From Amyelois transitella (lineage: Eukaryota > Arthropoda > Insecta > Lepidoptera > Pyralidae), in assembly GCF_032362555.1 (NCBI RefSeq), contig NC_083518.1, positions 2,616,501 through 2,680,500 of the forward strand: 64,000 nucleotides of DNA. The letters run 5' to 3'. The notes below the pieces were generated by a model. That model was not told the DNA's origin. It searched no databases and saw only the letters and a list, made by a program, of their open reading frames with translations. Made by a program: the position numbers and the translations under genes. Of the stretch, positions 37,001 through 50,596 are shown in pieces (the stretch's first letter is position 1; each line of letters opens with the position of its first letter).

Positions 37001-39170
37001 CAATTGGACACGTTAAAAAATAAACTAAAACGTTTTAATTAACTCCAACAATTTACATAATTAAAATGTATCTTTTATTCATCGTAACACATAAAATTTC
37101 TGAGCCGGTGGCACGCCTAATTTTATGGAGGCAGCGTATAATTTTCTTTAAATCGCCGTCGGTTACCCAACCCGCTGACGAGATACGAGATTCCTCTCGC
37201 CAGCAACTTTCACTTTAAACTTTTTTGGACATGAGTAGGTACCGTCTACATCCGACGCGATGACATTAATCACGAACTGAACTCACTTTTGCTATTGTTC
37301 CGCTTATATTTTGTAACATTTAATGATCCTTTTACATTTCACCTGCTTCGTGATGCTATAATTAGCATGGAGTGGAATTTGATTTAATGTTTGGTATCTA
37401 CCTACAGTTTTGGTAACTAAAACAATCATCGCGATGTGTGTCTTCAATAAATTGTTCGTCATCAGTGATGATTAAATGGGAAAGTTTTATTTGCTTGGGC
37501 CATTTACTTCTGCCTCATTGTCTTCTTAAGCAAATTCATTTGCTTTTGTTGATTTGTGATGCAGATTCACCGGTTTTCTGAAGATCATATCTAACTATAA
37601 AGATTTAATAACGTCAATCAATGTTAAATATATATCATGCGTAATTTTCCTCGTACAACTATTTCGTTCCAGCAAAGGCCGGGTGGCGAGAAACTCAAGT
37701 CCGGACGGTCGGCACGCAAGCGACTGTTGACCATTCCGATCGCACAGCTTTCCACGCCACTTTCGACAGTCGCACGTTTCAAGACTTTTAATTACTAAAC
37801 CTGTCACAAGTAACATAACCGCCCAGCGTTTTGTTTACCCAGCAAGAGATGTTAAGAAAGTTACCTACGTACTTGTTGCTAATGATAAATTATATCAATT
37901 TGACGCAATAGATCGCTTTCTAAATTGTGTAGTAGGTGTCAACGATCACATTATTGATGGAGATGAAGCGTGGGTTGATGTTGATACTCCTATTGTTTCG
38001 ATTCGATATACAAAGGTGTTATAAGGTAGAGACGATATAAAAAGGTGAAACCTCTAATTACCAATTCAAAAACTTTTCAAACAATGTATATCTAAATCTC
38101 TGCTCTTTTTCTTAATAATTTTTGTAACAAATATAATAGTCTTGCACAAAAAGCAACATCTTTATATTGAATTCTTAATATTTATTTTAATAGACCGGTT
38201 AGAATCGAATTGTTTTGCTCTAATTGGTAAATGGATGATGGATGTTTAGATCGAAGATATCTCAAACATTTAGTAAAATTGTAATGTAGTAAGTATATCA
38301 TATTTAACCAGTAGTCAAACATTCAATAAGGTTCTTTGATCCTTATTGTTATGCCAAATATTACACAATATTTAGCGTCTCAAACCATGACCAATACTGT
38401 CTTAGCGTAACATTTTCACATTTTAGAAAGTGAAGGTTCTTATTTACATGTATGAAGATGGGCTCACTGATGAGTTCTTAAATGCCGTGAAATTTTGAAC
38501 ATTGTTTTGCCAGGTGGGTTTGAATGACTAATGAGACAATATATGGCTAAACGTTATTAAGATACGATATACTTATGAAGGTATTGGTAGGAAAAAAATG
38601 TCATTGTGCTTTTGGGTCTTCTGTGTTAGATTTTGATTGTATGGTTTTGTACACTTTCTGCACACCAAAAACAAACTCTATAATTAATGGATATTATTAT
38701 TTGACTGTAGGCCGCCTTTATGACCAAAAATAGTGTTTATAAAAATATGAAGCGACGGGGTGAGCTTGTGGTTTTTGAGAAATCAAGTGTTTTCATTTTT
38801 ATTTTATATTTAATATATGTTTAGTAATCAAAACAAGTTAACCACTTATGAAAATATTCAAGAAGCAAAAAAATTAACGGTTACTTTTAAAAGAAACAAT
38901 TGTTACAAAATTCAAAGCTATTTTTAACTAAAGTCAGAAATCACCAAATTTTTTTTTTCACTTAAATAAAACTAACAGCAAATTAATGACCACAAGTGCT
39001 TTCACAGTATGCAATTTCCGAAATAATCACTTCCTAATTGAATAATCACACCACCACAAACCACGAGGATATCTCAAAAACCAGGTCGCTTCCGAAATCA
39101 CTGATTAGGGCAGGTCAGGTCACCCGATCACTTCCCAAGTCACGCACTTATCACTGGTTCCCAAGCTTAC

Positions 39171-39263
39171 CTTTGATAATACTGGAACGGGAATCACAAT
39201 TCACAAACACTTCGAGTCACTGGAGAAAGTGCGTGAAGCCGACACGAAAGTCTCACTTGCAAT
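39171..39263 (-). other. Candidate non-coding first exon of gene A
   Basis: On the minus strand this 93-nt segment starts at an initiator-like TCATTG (A at 39263) and ends with the strong donor CAAAG/GTAAGC (exon end 39171). It contains no ATG, as expected for an untranslated leader spliced onto an exon whose first base is the ATG. The link to gene A is inference from orientation and splice type. Confidence 0.45.
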
Positions 39264-39286
39264 GAGCGTCGCGCCTTGAACTTCAC

Positions 39287-39296
39287 TATATATATA
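39287..39296 (-). promoter_or_regulatory. TATA box of the candidate gene A promoter
   Basis: TATATATATA on the minus strand begins 33 bases upstream of the A of the initiator-like TCATTG at 39263. That is the standard TATA to start-site distance in insects. Confidence 0.5.
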
Positions 39297-42200
39297 GCTT
39301 GACCCAGATAATGCTGGCGGTTAACTGTGCTATCCGTCTTTCCGTCAGTCCAACCAACCTGTTCATCCCGTTGTTTGGGCCGATCCCTACGGACCTTGTC
39401 AAGGACACAAGCCGACCTTACTACGGCTCCTTAAATGTATGTGAAGGGATTCTTACAGTTTACTTTTTACGTCTGCATTGCTTCGAAGCCCCTTCTAGTC
39501 TTCAAGCTCTACGATGATAACGTCGACAGTTCAAAGGTTACATTTGTATTAATAATTATTTTTCAAAATTTCATGCATACTTGCATAGTTATTTGGTCTA
39601 CATTAATTCATTTTTCTCAGGCAACTTTCTGTTTTTGGAACACAATTCTCAAATTCTGGGACATATTAACACGAACGCGAGTAGCATGTAGCGTTGCTAT
39701 TGTAGGTTTATGATATTAATAACGGTCTGTATCACTTCTTTGGTAATTCATGGCTGGCTGGAAGTAATAACACTGTCAAAAATCCTACAGTTACATACTA
39801 ATATTTATTTAGATTCATAGTCATCAAGCTGAATCGTAATTTCTATATCAAGCCATCCATCAGAACATTACCTTTGAGTCTTTTGACTATTGGTTTTTGT
39901 ACCCGAAATAGGTACGATGTGATAACAGAAATAATTATACTACAAGAAATCAAAATAATATCAGACGAAAGCCTGCCGAAACATCGTCTGCAACGGAATA
40001 ATCTGTTGCATCTTCAGCACAGCACAACACAATACCACCAGTACGTCTACCACGATTTTTAGTGTGTGCTAGGCTTAATTACAATTATCTATGTCTACGA
40101 GTTTGATTATGATCTAAAGTTATCTTAATTATAATTAAAAGATTCGGAACTAAAACAATTCACGTTAAATCATTCAGACTTTACATTTACGGAGGTACGG
40201 GTTGATTGAGGCAATAATCTCAAGACTCATAGGCTAAGGACATCAGCGTGGATCCTGAGTTTCTTCGGTTGGTTGACCATCAAGTTTTTGAAATATTTGT
40301 TACAATAACTATAAATTATAGGTAATAATGGATAGGTATTGAAACTGAAGCTATTCTTAGCTTATCTTTTATAAACCCGCACGATGAAGACCTTTGAGTA
40401 AAATTTTATTATTTGAAGAATTTATTGATGCAGGTCATAAACATAATGCAGAAAAAGTACCTATTTTTAACGTTATAGGTATGTCATTGGATTGTAATTG
40501 TAATAGGAATAAGAACCTATATTTATAAATGAAGTTTACTGTGAATAAAGAAACAGATATTATGATTTGGTTAATCCATACTTCCATACTCAAATTTAAG
40601 AAGATTCGCGCGAATCCCGAAATTTTGTCACAATATACATATAGTAGGTATTCGCAGTTAAGCGAAAATGGTAAAAAATAGGAATAGAATCAGTTTACAC
40701 AACACAACATCATAAGCACATATTTGAATAAAATTTTCTATTAAAAAAATCATAGAAAAATTCAGAAACTAAATACATGTTCCTTGTTACAGGTACAAAG
40801 GCCAACAGAGGGTAAGGTTTTCCAAAGATATGTCAAGCTTGGGCCAGGTAAGTACGTTTCAGCAGTTATATCTGTTATCTCTGACTCCCTACCAGATTTT
40901 AGAATATATTTGATTAACTTCAGGTAAGAGAGAAAATATTCTTAACATTTGTAAACTCACTGGTCCACTTATTGGACTCTAGCAGCCCTTATAAAGATTG
41001 ATTTACGAGGTCTGCACGATGCTGTTATAATGAAAAATATTTATAACTGACGAATGATTCGGCTGCAGCTAGATGTACCTATCCTTCCAGATTTTATTAT
41101 TAAAGTAAGTATTATTGGAGATCAATAAATGATTTCCATAAGAAAACCACATCCGTATGGAAGCAGTCTGCATGGAACGTTTGCAATATTGCATTACAGA
41201 GGAAGAGGCAAATGTTTCTAAAACTTATCTTTCTTCGTCCTGTAATTTCGTCGTAATTATCCCATATCATGAGCCAATTGATCGATTTTGGTCGGACCGA
41301 TTTTTGGTTCCCTTTAGAACTCTATATACCTAGTTAATAAAGGTTTTGGGACATAGATTCTTACTACATTAGAAGAAAATATTGGGATAATAAAAATAAA
41401 CTTTTAGCAACCTCCATAACATTTACGAAGACCTATTTAACTATACCGATCCACATGGTAAGTATCTTTTCAGCCGAATTAAAGTTGTCAATTTTTGTAG
41501 GTAGGAGTTTTTTTTACCAGAATGCGATCCAATTGCTATTTTTACCACAAACTCCAGTTTGAGATTCATAAGTAATGATAATTGCTCATCATAACTGTGT
41601 TAACAGCTTTGAGCCCAATACGTTGCGGAACCACTGATCTGCAGCCATTGAGCTGTTCACTTTACACCCGTTAAATCAAACGGTATCGTGATTTTATCTA
41701 ATAGGAGTCTATTGCGTTGATTATGTATTTATCATCAAAAACGTCCATGATTTTGTAAGTAAGAGTATATTTACAAAAATTTTAGCATCATCAAGGGCTT
41801 ATAGAATCAAACTTTTAAAATCTTACCTCATCATATATTTCTGACTATATAGTATACCTAATAGTAGTTATTATAAAAAAGTAAACTTTGTAATTTATTG
41901 TTTGTTTGTAAGGCCTAATCATCGGAGATAATAAACCGATCATCAAATTCTTACCTCGTTAAAAAGTACATTATCTGCGGGTGTTTGTAGGTTATCCTAG
42001 TAAGGTAAAATTTAAATGAAGATGTTCAATTCGAATTTTTAATATGGATTATTTTACAGGTAATCTCAACTGATGCGCATGTAAGTTGTGTTTTTATTAT
42101 TATTTATGGATGAAATAAATGATGAATTCTTAATCTTGTGTTTTATTTATTATAACTTTTCCTATAGTGACAGTCAACATCAGAGAACAACTGTTTTCGC

Positions 42201-42699
42201 ATGTAAACGCATCAGGATCTTTTGAAAAAGGATTTTCATATAATTAATGTTTTTTGGGACGAGTACTGTAATTTTATTATGGAATTCATTTCTAATTTTG
42301 TACTCTAATCATATCATAAAGTATTTATATTCCGTTCAGAAGTGATGAAAATAAGAGTTAAAAGAGACTTTTTTAAACTTAACACACCTCCTTTAGATAA
42401 AAATATCAGTAGAAAACTAAATCAGGAAGAGAAATTAAAACAATGTACAGATATCTACGCGAATTTTAATAAAACGGAACGTGTCTATGCATAATAACAC
42501 ACATTACGACCTCGCTAGCTGAATGCCCGTCTTCGCACGATGTTGTGTTGATAGCAGCTATTACTTGTAATATAATTTTCACTTTTCTTTTAGTAGGTAC
42601 ACAACCACACACATGCCAATGTATAACGATAATTGTTATTGTTCGTTTATAACGTCATCAGTTTTTAAAAGAACCCTTTCTCTTGCGTGTTTTCGTTTG

Positions 42700-42790
42700 C
42701 ATCCTCCGCTGCTATGTTAAGGACAGCTTTGCCGACATTCCTCTCTCCACTTTGTCCAGTCTTCCGCATCAGTCTTTAAGAGAATATATT
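42700..42790 (-). mobile_element. Possible LINE ORF fragment
   Basis: The minus strand reads LKTDAEDWTKWRE before losing frame. This resembles the stretch near the C-terminus of lepidopteran LINE proteins that contains D-x2-x-W-R. The fragment is short and weak. Confidence 0.3.
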
Positions 42791-43599
42791 CACTCGCACA
42801 TAGTCCCATATTGTCTTTACACTTCAGAGCCGTGGTCTAGCTTCGTTATATTTGTCTAGGCCAGTCAAAGTAGTTTAGCAATAAAATAGGAAGCGATTGT
42901 AGCAGCATATGTTTGTTGTTACATACTAATTCTGCAATTTGGTAACTTCTTTGTGAATATAGTTTTCTTTGTCAAAATCTTCAGTAGAAATATAATTGTA
43001 TAATCTATCCAAATCGTCATAAACTTGCCTGATTGAGCTCTGATTTAAGTATTTATTGTACCTTGAGTTAAAATACCTGTTTGGATTAACAAACTTTGAC
43101 CGGGAATTAAAAACAAGCTAAATTGAGTCCTCGTGGTAGACACTATACGGTACGTACGACGTTGTTCCCATGTTGGCAACTGTAAAATAGAGTATGGTAA
43201 TTCGGGATCACTACCAATATAAAAGAAATCTACCATTAAAATGGACATTGAACTTAAGGTTTGTAATAAATTAAAAGTCAAGCATAAAATGGATATTAAT
43301 TAAGCGTAGATACTATGATCAATCATAAGATTAAAATTGATTTCAGTGGACGTAGGGCCATATCTCATAGCTCAATCATTTAACTTATATCTTACTAGTA
43401 TTACGTAACAATAACACGAATCAAAAATTAATCACAATAAAAGATCTTGACACCTTACATAACCGGATATCAAACTTCAAAGAAATGTTTACCAACATCG
43501 TGACGCGAGTAACGAAAGCGAATAAGGAAAACTGTATTACTTTCGCTAATTCCTTTTATATGGCTTGACCTGACGTACAGGATAAAGATCCAATGAGTC

Positions 43600-43768
43600 A
43601 TTATGTTTCTTTGTATATAAAACGCATAAGTGACTGATTGACTGAATGATCTTTCGACGACAGCTTAAATTACTGGACCGCTCGAGATGTAATTTAGCAT
43701 GCAGATTTTCAGAAATTCCCGGAACGGGATTTTCAAGTTACGCGGGCGGAGCCGCGAGGGCTCTCTAG
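43600..43768 (+). mobile_element. Helitron-like short element
   Basis: It ends with CGGGCGGAGCCGCGAGGGCT, then CTCTAG followed by T. The 3' GC-rich hairpin-forming tail and CTAG/T end fit a non-autonomous Helitron. The 5' boundary is approximate. Confidence 0.4.
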
Positions 43769-43924
43769 TTCTTCATAAAATTAATCGTGATATACTCATT
43801 TTGGCTCTTCTACTCTATCATTAAATCATATCTATGGGACATACCTAAAATTAATAAGAAATAAAGTCTCGGGGCAATATAGAACAATTATCTTGAATTG
43901 CCCATACAAAAGACACCAACGTGC

Positions 43925-44145
43925 TGAACTGTTGTGTTGTGTCTGTGATACCGGAGGTCCCGGGTTCGAATCCCGGTCAGGGTATGATGAGAAAATAACT
44001 TTTTCTGATTGGCCTGGATCTTGGATGTTTATTTATGTAAGTATTTATTATAAAATATAGTATCGTTGAGTAAGCATCTCGTAACACAAGTCTCGAACTT
44101 ACTTCGAGGCTAACTCAACCAGTGTAATTTGTCCCGTAAAAAAAC
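43925..44145 (+). mobile_element. tRNA-derived SINE, 5' truncated
   Basis: It opens near a good B box (GGTTCGAATCCCGGTCAGGG), continues with ATGATGAGAAAATAAC and TGGCCTGGATCTTGGATGTT, then TATTATAAAATATAGTATCG and CTCGAACTTACTTCGAGGCT. I recognise this as a common lepidopteran SINE-type repeat. The A-box end is degraded. Confidence 0.65.
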
Positions 44146-45128
44146 ATATATCTAAGCAGACGGTATTGATAATACGCAAAGCTCAAGAGTCCTTAAAAAG
44201 TTCATTAGAGAGAAGAAAACTATTCAATAATGGTTTTAACATAAAGGGTTGTTGGTATTATAATTAATCAAGTCATAAAAAAGCACTAGGTCGTGTGATA
44301 GCCTTGATCATGAAGTTTTGCATTTGATTGTCAGGTGTCTGGCTTGATACAAGCTTAGTTCCCACGGTTCGCATGTTTTTCCAGTTCCGCTCCACTTATT
44401 GGCTTGACTCAATGTAATTAGGTACTGCGACAACTTGGTAGATTATTCAGAAAAGTGTCCGTGAAAGTCACACAGAGATTCGAAAAAAAGGGAAATGAGA
44501 TAATTCTGTCTTAACATAGATCAACTAAAACGATATATTTCAAGTACCTTTGTATCTGAAAAGCATAATTAATGGCTATTTCGATTTAAAATAAGAAACA
44601 AACGGGGTGAGCTAAATAAAACCGTTTAATAAAGCTCACTGGCTTGGTCGTAGAGAAGCACATACTCGTATGTAAATAAAAAATAAAATAAATATTCTTG
44701 TGTTGTACTTCTATTTCCACGCAGATTGTAAAAATAATGTAATAAATAGTAATAATGAATGGGTATGCGTATTGTGTAATAATCCTGTTTTGCGTAATAG
44801 TTATTATTTAATACGTTCAAATAGTGTTTCGGTCTTTTTTTTTCAGTTTATTTCAGTCTCCAAGTCTTTCAGTAAAATGTAAATAGGGTACTATTTCTGC
44901 GTCATGGTGAAGCTATTTGAGATATTTTCGAATTTCAACAAGGCCGCTCCTCGGACTCAGATGGCGTGGGCTTTATTTCTTACTTTCCTTGACATAGAGA
45001 AAGTGCCCTTGAGGAATAAATAGATTTATTAACAATGGCGCATCTAGCGCAAGTTTGCATGCTGTCTGATAGCGTAGAAAAAGTGGCCAACTGCTTCTTT
45101 TCCCTTCTAAAAGTCAATCAAGGAAAAA

Positions 45129-45182
45129 GCGTAGCTATTAACTTGGGATTCTTCTCTTAGGCGATAGGCTAGAAACCTGTAA
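45129..45182 (+). repeat. Interspersed 240-bp repeat, small fragment
   Basis: Only the central blocks remain: AACTTGGGATTCTTCTCTTA followed by GGCGATAGGCTAG and AACCTGT. Confidence 0.55.
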
Positions 45183-47640
45183 ATATTTACGACTAAGGTA
45201 TTCAGGATACGTGATTTTATGTAGCAAGTATGTACGTATTTATATTGTTGTGTATTTTTCACCTTTCTCTTTTATATTTGATTTTTCTGATAAAGATTTG
45301 TACATATCATCAGATTGATGCTAGTTTTGTCTCTTTAGCCGGAGCATGCAGTTGTTAGTATTTTTCTATTTTTATGCGAATCGCTTTTAACTGCTTTTAT
45401 TCTACATAAGTTGAAATTGAATCAGTCGACTGCATACAGCCACTTTAAACCGGAACAGAGTCCCGGAACTGTATTCGAGACATGAATACCTGACCTTATA
45501 GTGGTTTGTGTAAAACCACCGCAGATGAACACTCAATCACTATACAATAGAAGAAAAAGGCTTTTACGTATTTTGTTGAAATTTAACAGGGGCCAAGTTA
45601 TTTTGTTTTACAAAAATAATTTGTACGGGTGTCCAGTTGTTCAGTCCAAACACGATTCATGATGGGTCGGGTTAGGAGAATGATAAAGGACAATGGTTAC
45701 CTACATACATCCAATTACCTGACTGTGCATGCAATATTGTGCAGGTTTCTTCGCGATGTTTTTCCTTAGCTCTCTTGACAATAGAATATATTAAAATAAA
45801 TAAGTATAATATTTACTAACTTACTAAATCGTCACAAAAAGTAAATATCTAAAAGGAAGTTATATGTTGTGTCTATACTTCAACAATTTACTTAACTTCG
45901 ATAATTTCTGAGTTTTCGATAGAATTGTATGAAATATTTCATGAAAACCATTAAATCGGTAGTTTTAAAAGTACCTACTTGACTCCATACGTTCGATAGT
46001 TTTCATCTGAACACCGTTATTACAAGCAACTATTGCGGAATGAACGCATAAAAGTAAATGCCTCTCAGTTTTAGATTTTAAAATAATCAGTTGTCTTGAC
46101 ATAAATTATAAATAGAATCAGGTTTATGTTACATCGTCCTATATAAGTCTCAATACCTTTTTTTGCAAGTAGAACAAACAATTTGTATGGAATATAAAGT
46201 GAATTCAAGTTAGAATGTCGATTCACGTGGAGAGTTGTAGAAAACATACCAAAAATATATAACATATCGGCATTTCTTTCTGAATCATGAGGTTTGTTAG
46301 AATGCAAATGGTGGAACCATAGCAATTACAATGATAGAATAGAATAGATTTTTTTTCAAAATTGGAAACAAGGTATCACTTATTGACGTCACATCACTTA
46401 AATCTAAATATAACTATTACTAGTTTGAAAACAAAATATCCTTATACTTAGCTAACTTTGTAAGACTACGTGCTTATAAGATATGCGTGCGATAGATAAC
46501 TGGCTAAGCTATCATTACGATATGTTCGTGATCCAATGTGTTCCAACCGTAAACTGCATTGGCATTTGTGTACCGTTCTTAATAGTGTATTTCTTAAGAT
46601 TATCAGCAAATTATAATATTAAAAACTGCAATGCAGTTTCAATTTGAAAATGACATAAGGTGCAGGATCTAGTGACTAACAACCGATGGAAAAAAATTAA
46701 ACTCGTATTGTTATTATGATGAAAAATACCCCAAGTTCCATTATTTCTTTTAATTAACCATTGCGGATTGTGTCCCAAAGAAAAAAACAAAATTAATTAA
46801 TATTTTTTATGTTTTAAGTAAATGGTCTAAAAAAAGAAGAAATCATTTCTAATTGCCAGTATAAAAAAAAATATAATTATACCCACCAACTCCCGGGCAT
46901 AGTATAAAAAAGCCGAGGCTTCGAATTTTTTTGCGATGGCCTAGCAATCGTCACGAATATAGGTATCTCATTCTGGTAGGTAGTGTTATTACATTGTGTA
47001 TTTTTCCCTTTAGTATGCCATGAGGTGGTAGATCCCGTAGGTAGATCTTATAATTCCAAATAAAGTGATCAAAGTGTTTAACGATATACCTTTTTGAATT
47101 TAATCGATGAATTTTAAACCGTTTGAATAGCCTCAATATTATCTTAATTAATGGCTAAATCGGTTGAGATCTACAAATACAAATTGCATCCGTAATAAAG
47201 TAGAGTAGGTAATATCAAAGTGCTAATTAGCAAGCTGATTCTATCTATAAAGCGGTAAGCGATTTGTTTTTTGCTAGGAGGAAATTTTCTTTTATATCGA
47301 TGTCTTAGAAAACAACAAATGAGGTAAACCAGTAAATATCTTGAATTATAGAACACGAGTACACCACTATGGTATGGTTAGATATTTCATTAAAAAGTCA
47401 TTTTCAAGTTCAAATTATAACCATGCGTTATTTTTTAATGCATTACATAAGATGAAAAATAATAATGCCGATTTTTCTGTACCTAACGTTGGCTTGCGGA
47501 AATTACGAGAATGAATCAAGATTTGAATGCAACTCCCGGTGAAATAATCGTAAAGTTTGATGATTAAGAGCTAAAAATCGGCCAGTGTTTTAAATTATTT
47601 TCTTTCTCAGAATCGTGGTGATAGGTAGACGGTCCCCTAC

Positions 47641-47725
47641 CAGAGTGGCGTGGACGTAACCGGCGACTAACGCTATTAAGACTATGATGGGCAGAAAGTT
47701 AAAGACTAAAAGCACATATTTGTTA
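47641..47725 (-). other. Possible exon encoding a hydrophobic segment
   Basis: On the minus strand an acceptor-like TTGGTCAG precedes a frame encoding a strongly hydrophobic run (VLLVFNFLPIIVLIALVAGY), then a donor-like CTG/GTAGGG. There is no ATG in frame. If real, it would be an internal exon with a signal-anchor or membrane helix. Confidence 0.2.
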
Positions 47726-47775
47726 CTGACCAAAAACACGAACCGTTACATTTATACACACATTTTATTATAATA

Positions 47776-47997
47776 ATGTTGAACGTAAACACGGCGGGAG
47801 TGGGGCAGTGGGCCGGCGAAATGTGCGCTTTCCTTCTCAGTGACACTCTAATCGGCGCTATGACCTACAAGGACCAGCGCATTCCGACACAACTTCATGT
47901 CATCGACCGTTTAGTTTATCAGATCGCCAGGCTTAGTCGCGAATGTGAGCAGGTTATCCAAATTATTTTTAAAAGAATAAAAGGCAATGTTAAATAA
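47776..47997 (+). other. Small open frame with coding-like composition
   Basis: The 73-codon frame from ATG at 47776 has GC-rich third positions over about 55 codons (WAGEMCAFLLSDTLIGAMTY, then QRIPTQLHVIDRLVYQIARL), in contrast with its AT-rich surroundings. The last 14 codons lose that character after a weak donor-like AG/GTTATC at 47941. I do not recognise the protein. It could be a lone exon, a small gene or a repeat remnant. Confidence 0.3.
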
Positions 47998-49731
47998 CTT
48001 TTTCTGAATTTCTTAGTAAGTATATCTCTAGGTATTAAGGGTACAGATGAACAAACATGGTCCTCTATTCTCTGCCCACTGCTTTTCGCAGTCCTTAGAA
48101 CTGAATTAATATCCAAAAAAAGCTCTTTTCTGCTCTTGACAAATTTCCCAACAAACTCTTGTCCCCTAATAAGTTGAATATTTCAAGCAGTTGAGAATTT
48201 TTAAAGGAATCTGACATTAGATCCTAAGAAACTCAAGGAATGTTGATATCAGGCCAATGTTAAATCATCAAGCGCCAAAGCGAGAAAGAGAGTTCAACTT
48301 TGTCTTTCTACTACACCAGGTTATTCACCTCCAAGCAATTGTGATTGTCATACCAAACAAGAATAGTATTCACTCACATGTTTTCACAAGGGACAAAAGG
48401 CTGAATGAATAAGTATAATAGCAAAGGAGTCGCAATGTCGTAGAAAGTGAACGTTCCATATGCGAAGCAGGACGGAGCCGGGCTTAAGAATACGTTTGAA
48501 GTACTCACAACCACAAGATCCATGCTATATACACCTTTAAAACTATGGTTATAGTTGCGATATTGCAAAGAATCAGGGCAGTTTCACATGCCGTTGTTAT
48601 ATTGTTATAGAAGTTATGGAACGCCCCTAACATTGACAGAATTGCACACTTTCATTGAAACTGATTTGATGACCCAGTAAAGGTGGGTGGGTTCATCATT
48701 GAGAGCATGGCCGGCCCATGAATTTGAGAGGCAATTTTACTATATCTGTTAGAAATTAAGACTATATCTGTGGTAAACACACACAAAGCCTAGTGTGTTT
48801 TCAAAAGGCCAAAAAAGACGGCAAGATGACACCACATTATTCTTATATTTTCAAGGAAAATATACCTAGCATTTCTATTGTCTTATTCCGAATTCTATCA
48901 GGACCAGTAAGACTTTACTCACTAGATTATTTTATTTTCTTTTCTTTTCTTCGGAGAACATACAGTCATCAATAAACAATAAGTTAATTAATTACTAAAG
49001 ACCAATTACACATTCTCGCATATAAAAAACTAAGCAACTTGTATGACGATCGATTAGCTAATATACTCGTAGTTCTGTCAATTCCAAGGGTTTGCCATCT
49101 TAGACTCTTGTAGGGTAGGGAGAACCTTACAAGAAATGTTCGAGTAGATAAAGCAACCTTCATGTTATCAGTATAGATCTAGGTCGGCCATTAAAGGCTA
49201 ACTATATCTGTTCTCATTTGATAATTCTAGTGGATAATTTGCATTTGTTATATGTGTATACGTGTGATTATAGTTTCTTTCTATATTTTTTGTTCATGGC
49301 TCAGCTCACTAACATGTTTTAAGAAACAAAATATTGATAGAAATTTATCCCATATTCCTAACTACGATAAGAATGACCATTCGATTAATAGGTACCATCT
49401 CTTATTCGAATTTAATTGCGTATTATGGGAAAGAGGCGTGATTTTATGTATGTATGGTAGGTATATGCGTTACACGAAGTGAAAATGACTCTAAATATTT
49501 AAATTAAAAGTAGGTAACTTAGTAGGTACTTACTATTTATCCCATTTATATCATTCTAAACAAGGTTGCACGAGAGTTTTTATATTTTTGATCAAATATT
49601 CATAGGTGTTCAATTGTAGGGGTTATGAATAGTAGAAAATCTTGTCTAAGATTTTTCCTGCTAAAATGCGGGCTAGTTAACATTTTATGAATTCGTCCTT
49701 GCTGTTGTGAAAAGTGTACCTACTATGATTA

Positions 49732-49940
49732 TCCTACTAATATTATAAATGCGAATGTTTGTTAGTATGTCAGTATGGATGTTTGTTAATCTTTCACGCA
49801 AAAACTACTGAACCGATTACGATGAAATTTGGTATGTTGGTAGCTGAAGACCCAGAATAACATATAGGCTACTTTTTACCCCGGAGTTCCCGCGGGATTG
49901 ATAGGGTTTCCATGCGGACGAAGTCGCGGACGGCCTCTAG
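49732..49940 (+). mobile_element. Complete 209-bp Helitron-like non-autonomous element
   Basis: It starts TCCTACTAATATTATAAATG right after an A and ends GACGGCCTCTAG right before a T. This is the 5'-A/TC...CTAG/T-3' signature of Helitron insertion. Internal blocks such as AAAACTACTGAACCGATTAC and GGAGTTCCCGCGGGAT are those of a repeat that I recall as very common in moths and butterflies. Confidence 0.65.
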
Positions 49941-50469
49941 TATACTATGATACCGAAGCTTATGTGCCAAATTTTCCATGAATCTTCATGTAAGTACTAC
50001 ATATGACTGCTTTTGAAATTTGTGTCACAACACTTATGTACCTAAGCTCGACGGAAATTAATGTCTATTGTATGACACTAACTACTGAGGAATCATTCTT
50101 TTTCTCATAACTCATAGTTAATTTGTTTCAATGGGCGAGCAATTACGTTTCACTTTCTTAATTTAAGTGATAAGAGTAATTTCTTATTCAAGCATTTTTT
50201 TAAGATTTAGGTACTTAACGTTGGCGTTTTCCAGCCAGTAGAATAAATTAATAAATAAAATTCTTTATTGTCTTGAGATTACAATTTTACAACTACGGTT
50301 AGATAGGTAGCTCTTTCTTTTCCCAAAGCGAATTAAGTACAATTTTATAATTTTCCGAATTCTATGTCTATGTTTAACATAAAATTAATTCATACTAAGT
50401 ACATAGCAAATATTATATTTGCACCTGTAACGAAAACACTTGAAAATTTAAATGTCCATTCAAATTTTG

Positions 50470-50596
50470 CTTGGTCCAACTGAATAAATACAAAATTTTC
50501 ATCCCGCCTTCATCTTCCCCAGCCCTCTAGGGGCATTACGGGGGTTCGCTTTTTCAGTGAACTTTTACGGCAATTGAATTCGCGGGCAACAGCTAG
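50470..50596 (+). mobile_element. Helitron-like 3' fragment
   Basis: The terminus GCGGGCAACAGCTAG followed by T is identical to the one at 32064-32078. The upstream sequence is truncated or diverged. Confidence 0.45.

Larger units (their letters stand above)
29751..39170. other. Probable 9.4-kb first intron of gene A
   Basis: This lies between the acceptor before the gene A start codon and the donor of the candidate first exon at 39171. It contains the 2-kb foldback (30685-32672), nested repeats, a GC-rich open stretch (33930-34090), and otherwise AT-rich sequence with no gene-like frames. Confidence 0.45.
39300..47600. other. Gene-poor region
   Basis: No gene is supported. I see scattered repeat pieces: a possible LINE fragment (about 42700-42790, minus), a Helitron-like end (43768), a tRNA-derived SINE (43925-44145) and a partial 240-bp repeat (45129-45182). 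The remaining sequence is AT-rich and unremarkable. Confidence 0.5.

Noticed and set aside
39038-39265. 75-codon plus-strand frame
   Set aside because: It overlaps the candidate promoter and leader exon on the minus strand and has no protein-like features.
43925-43990. tRNA gene
   Set aside because: Only the B-box half is intact, and it continues directly into SINE body sequence.
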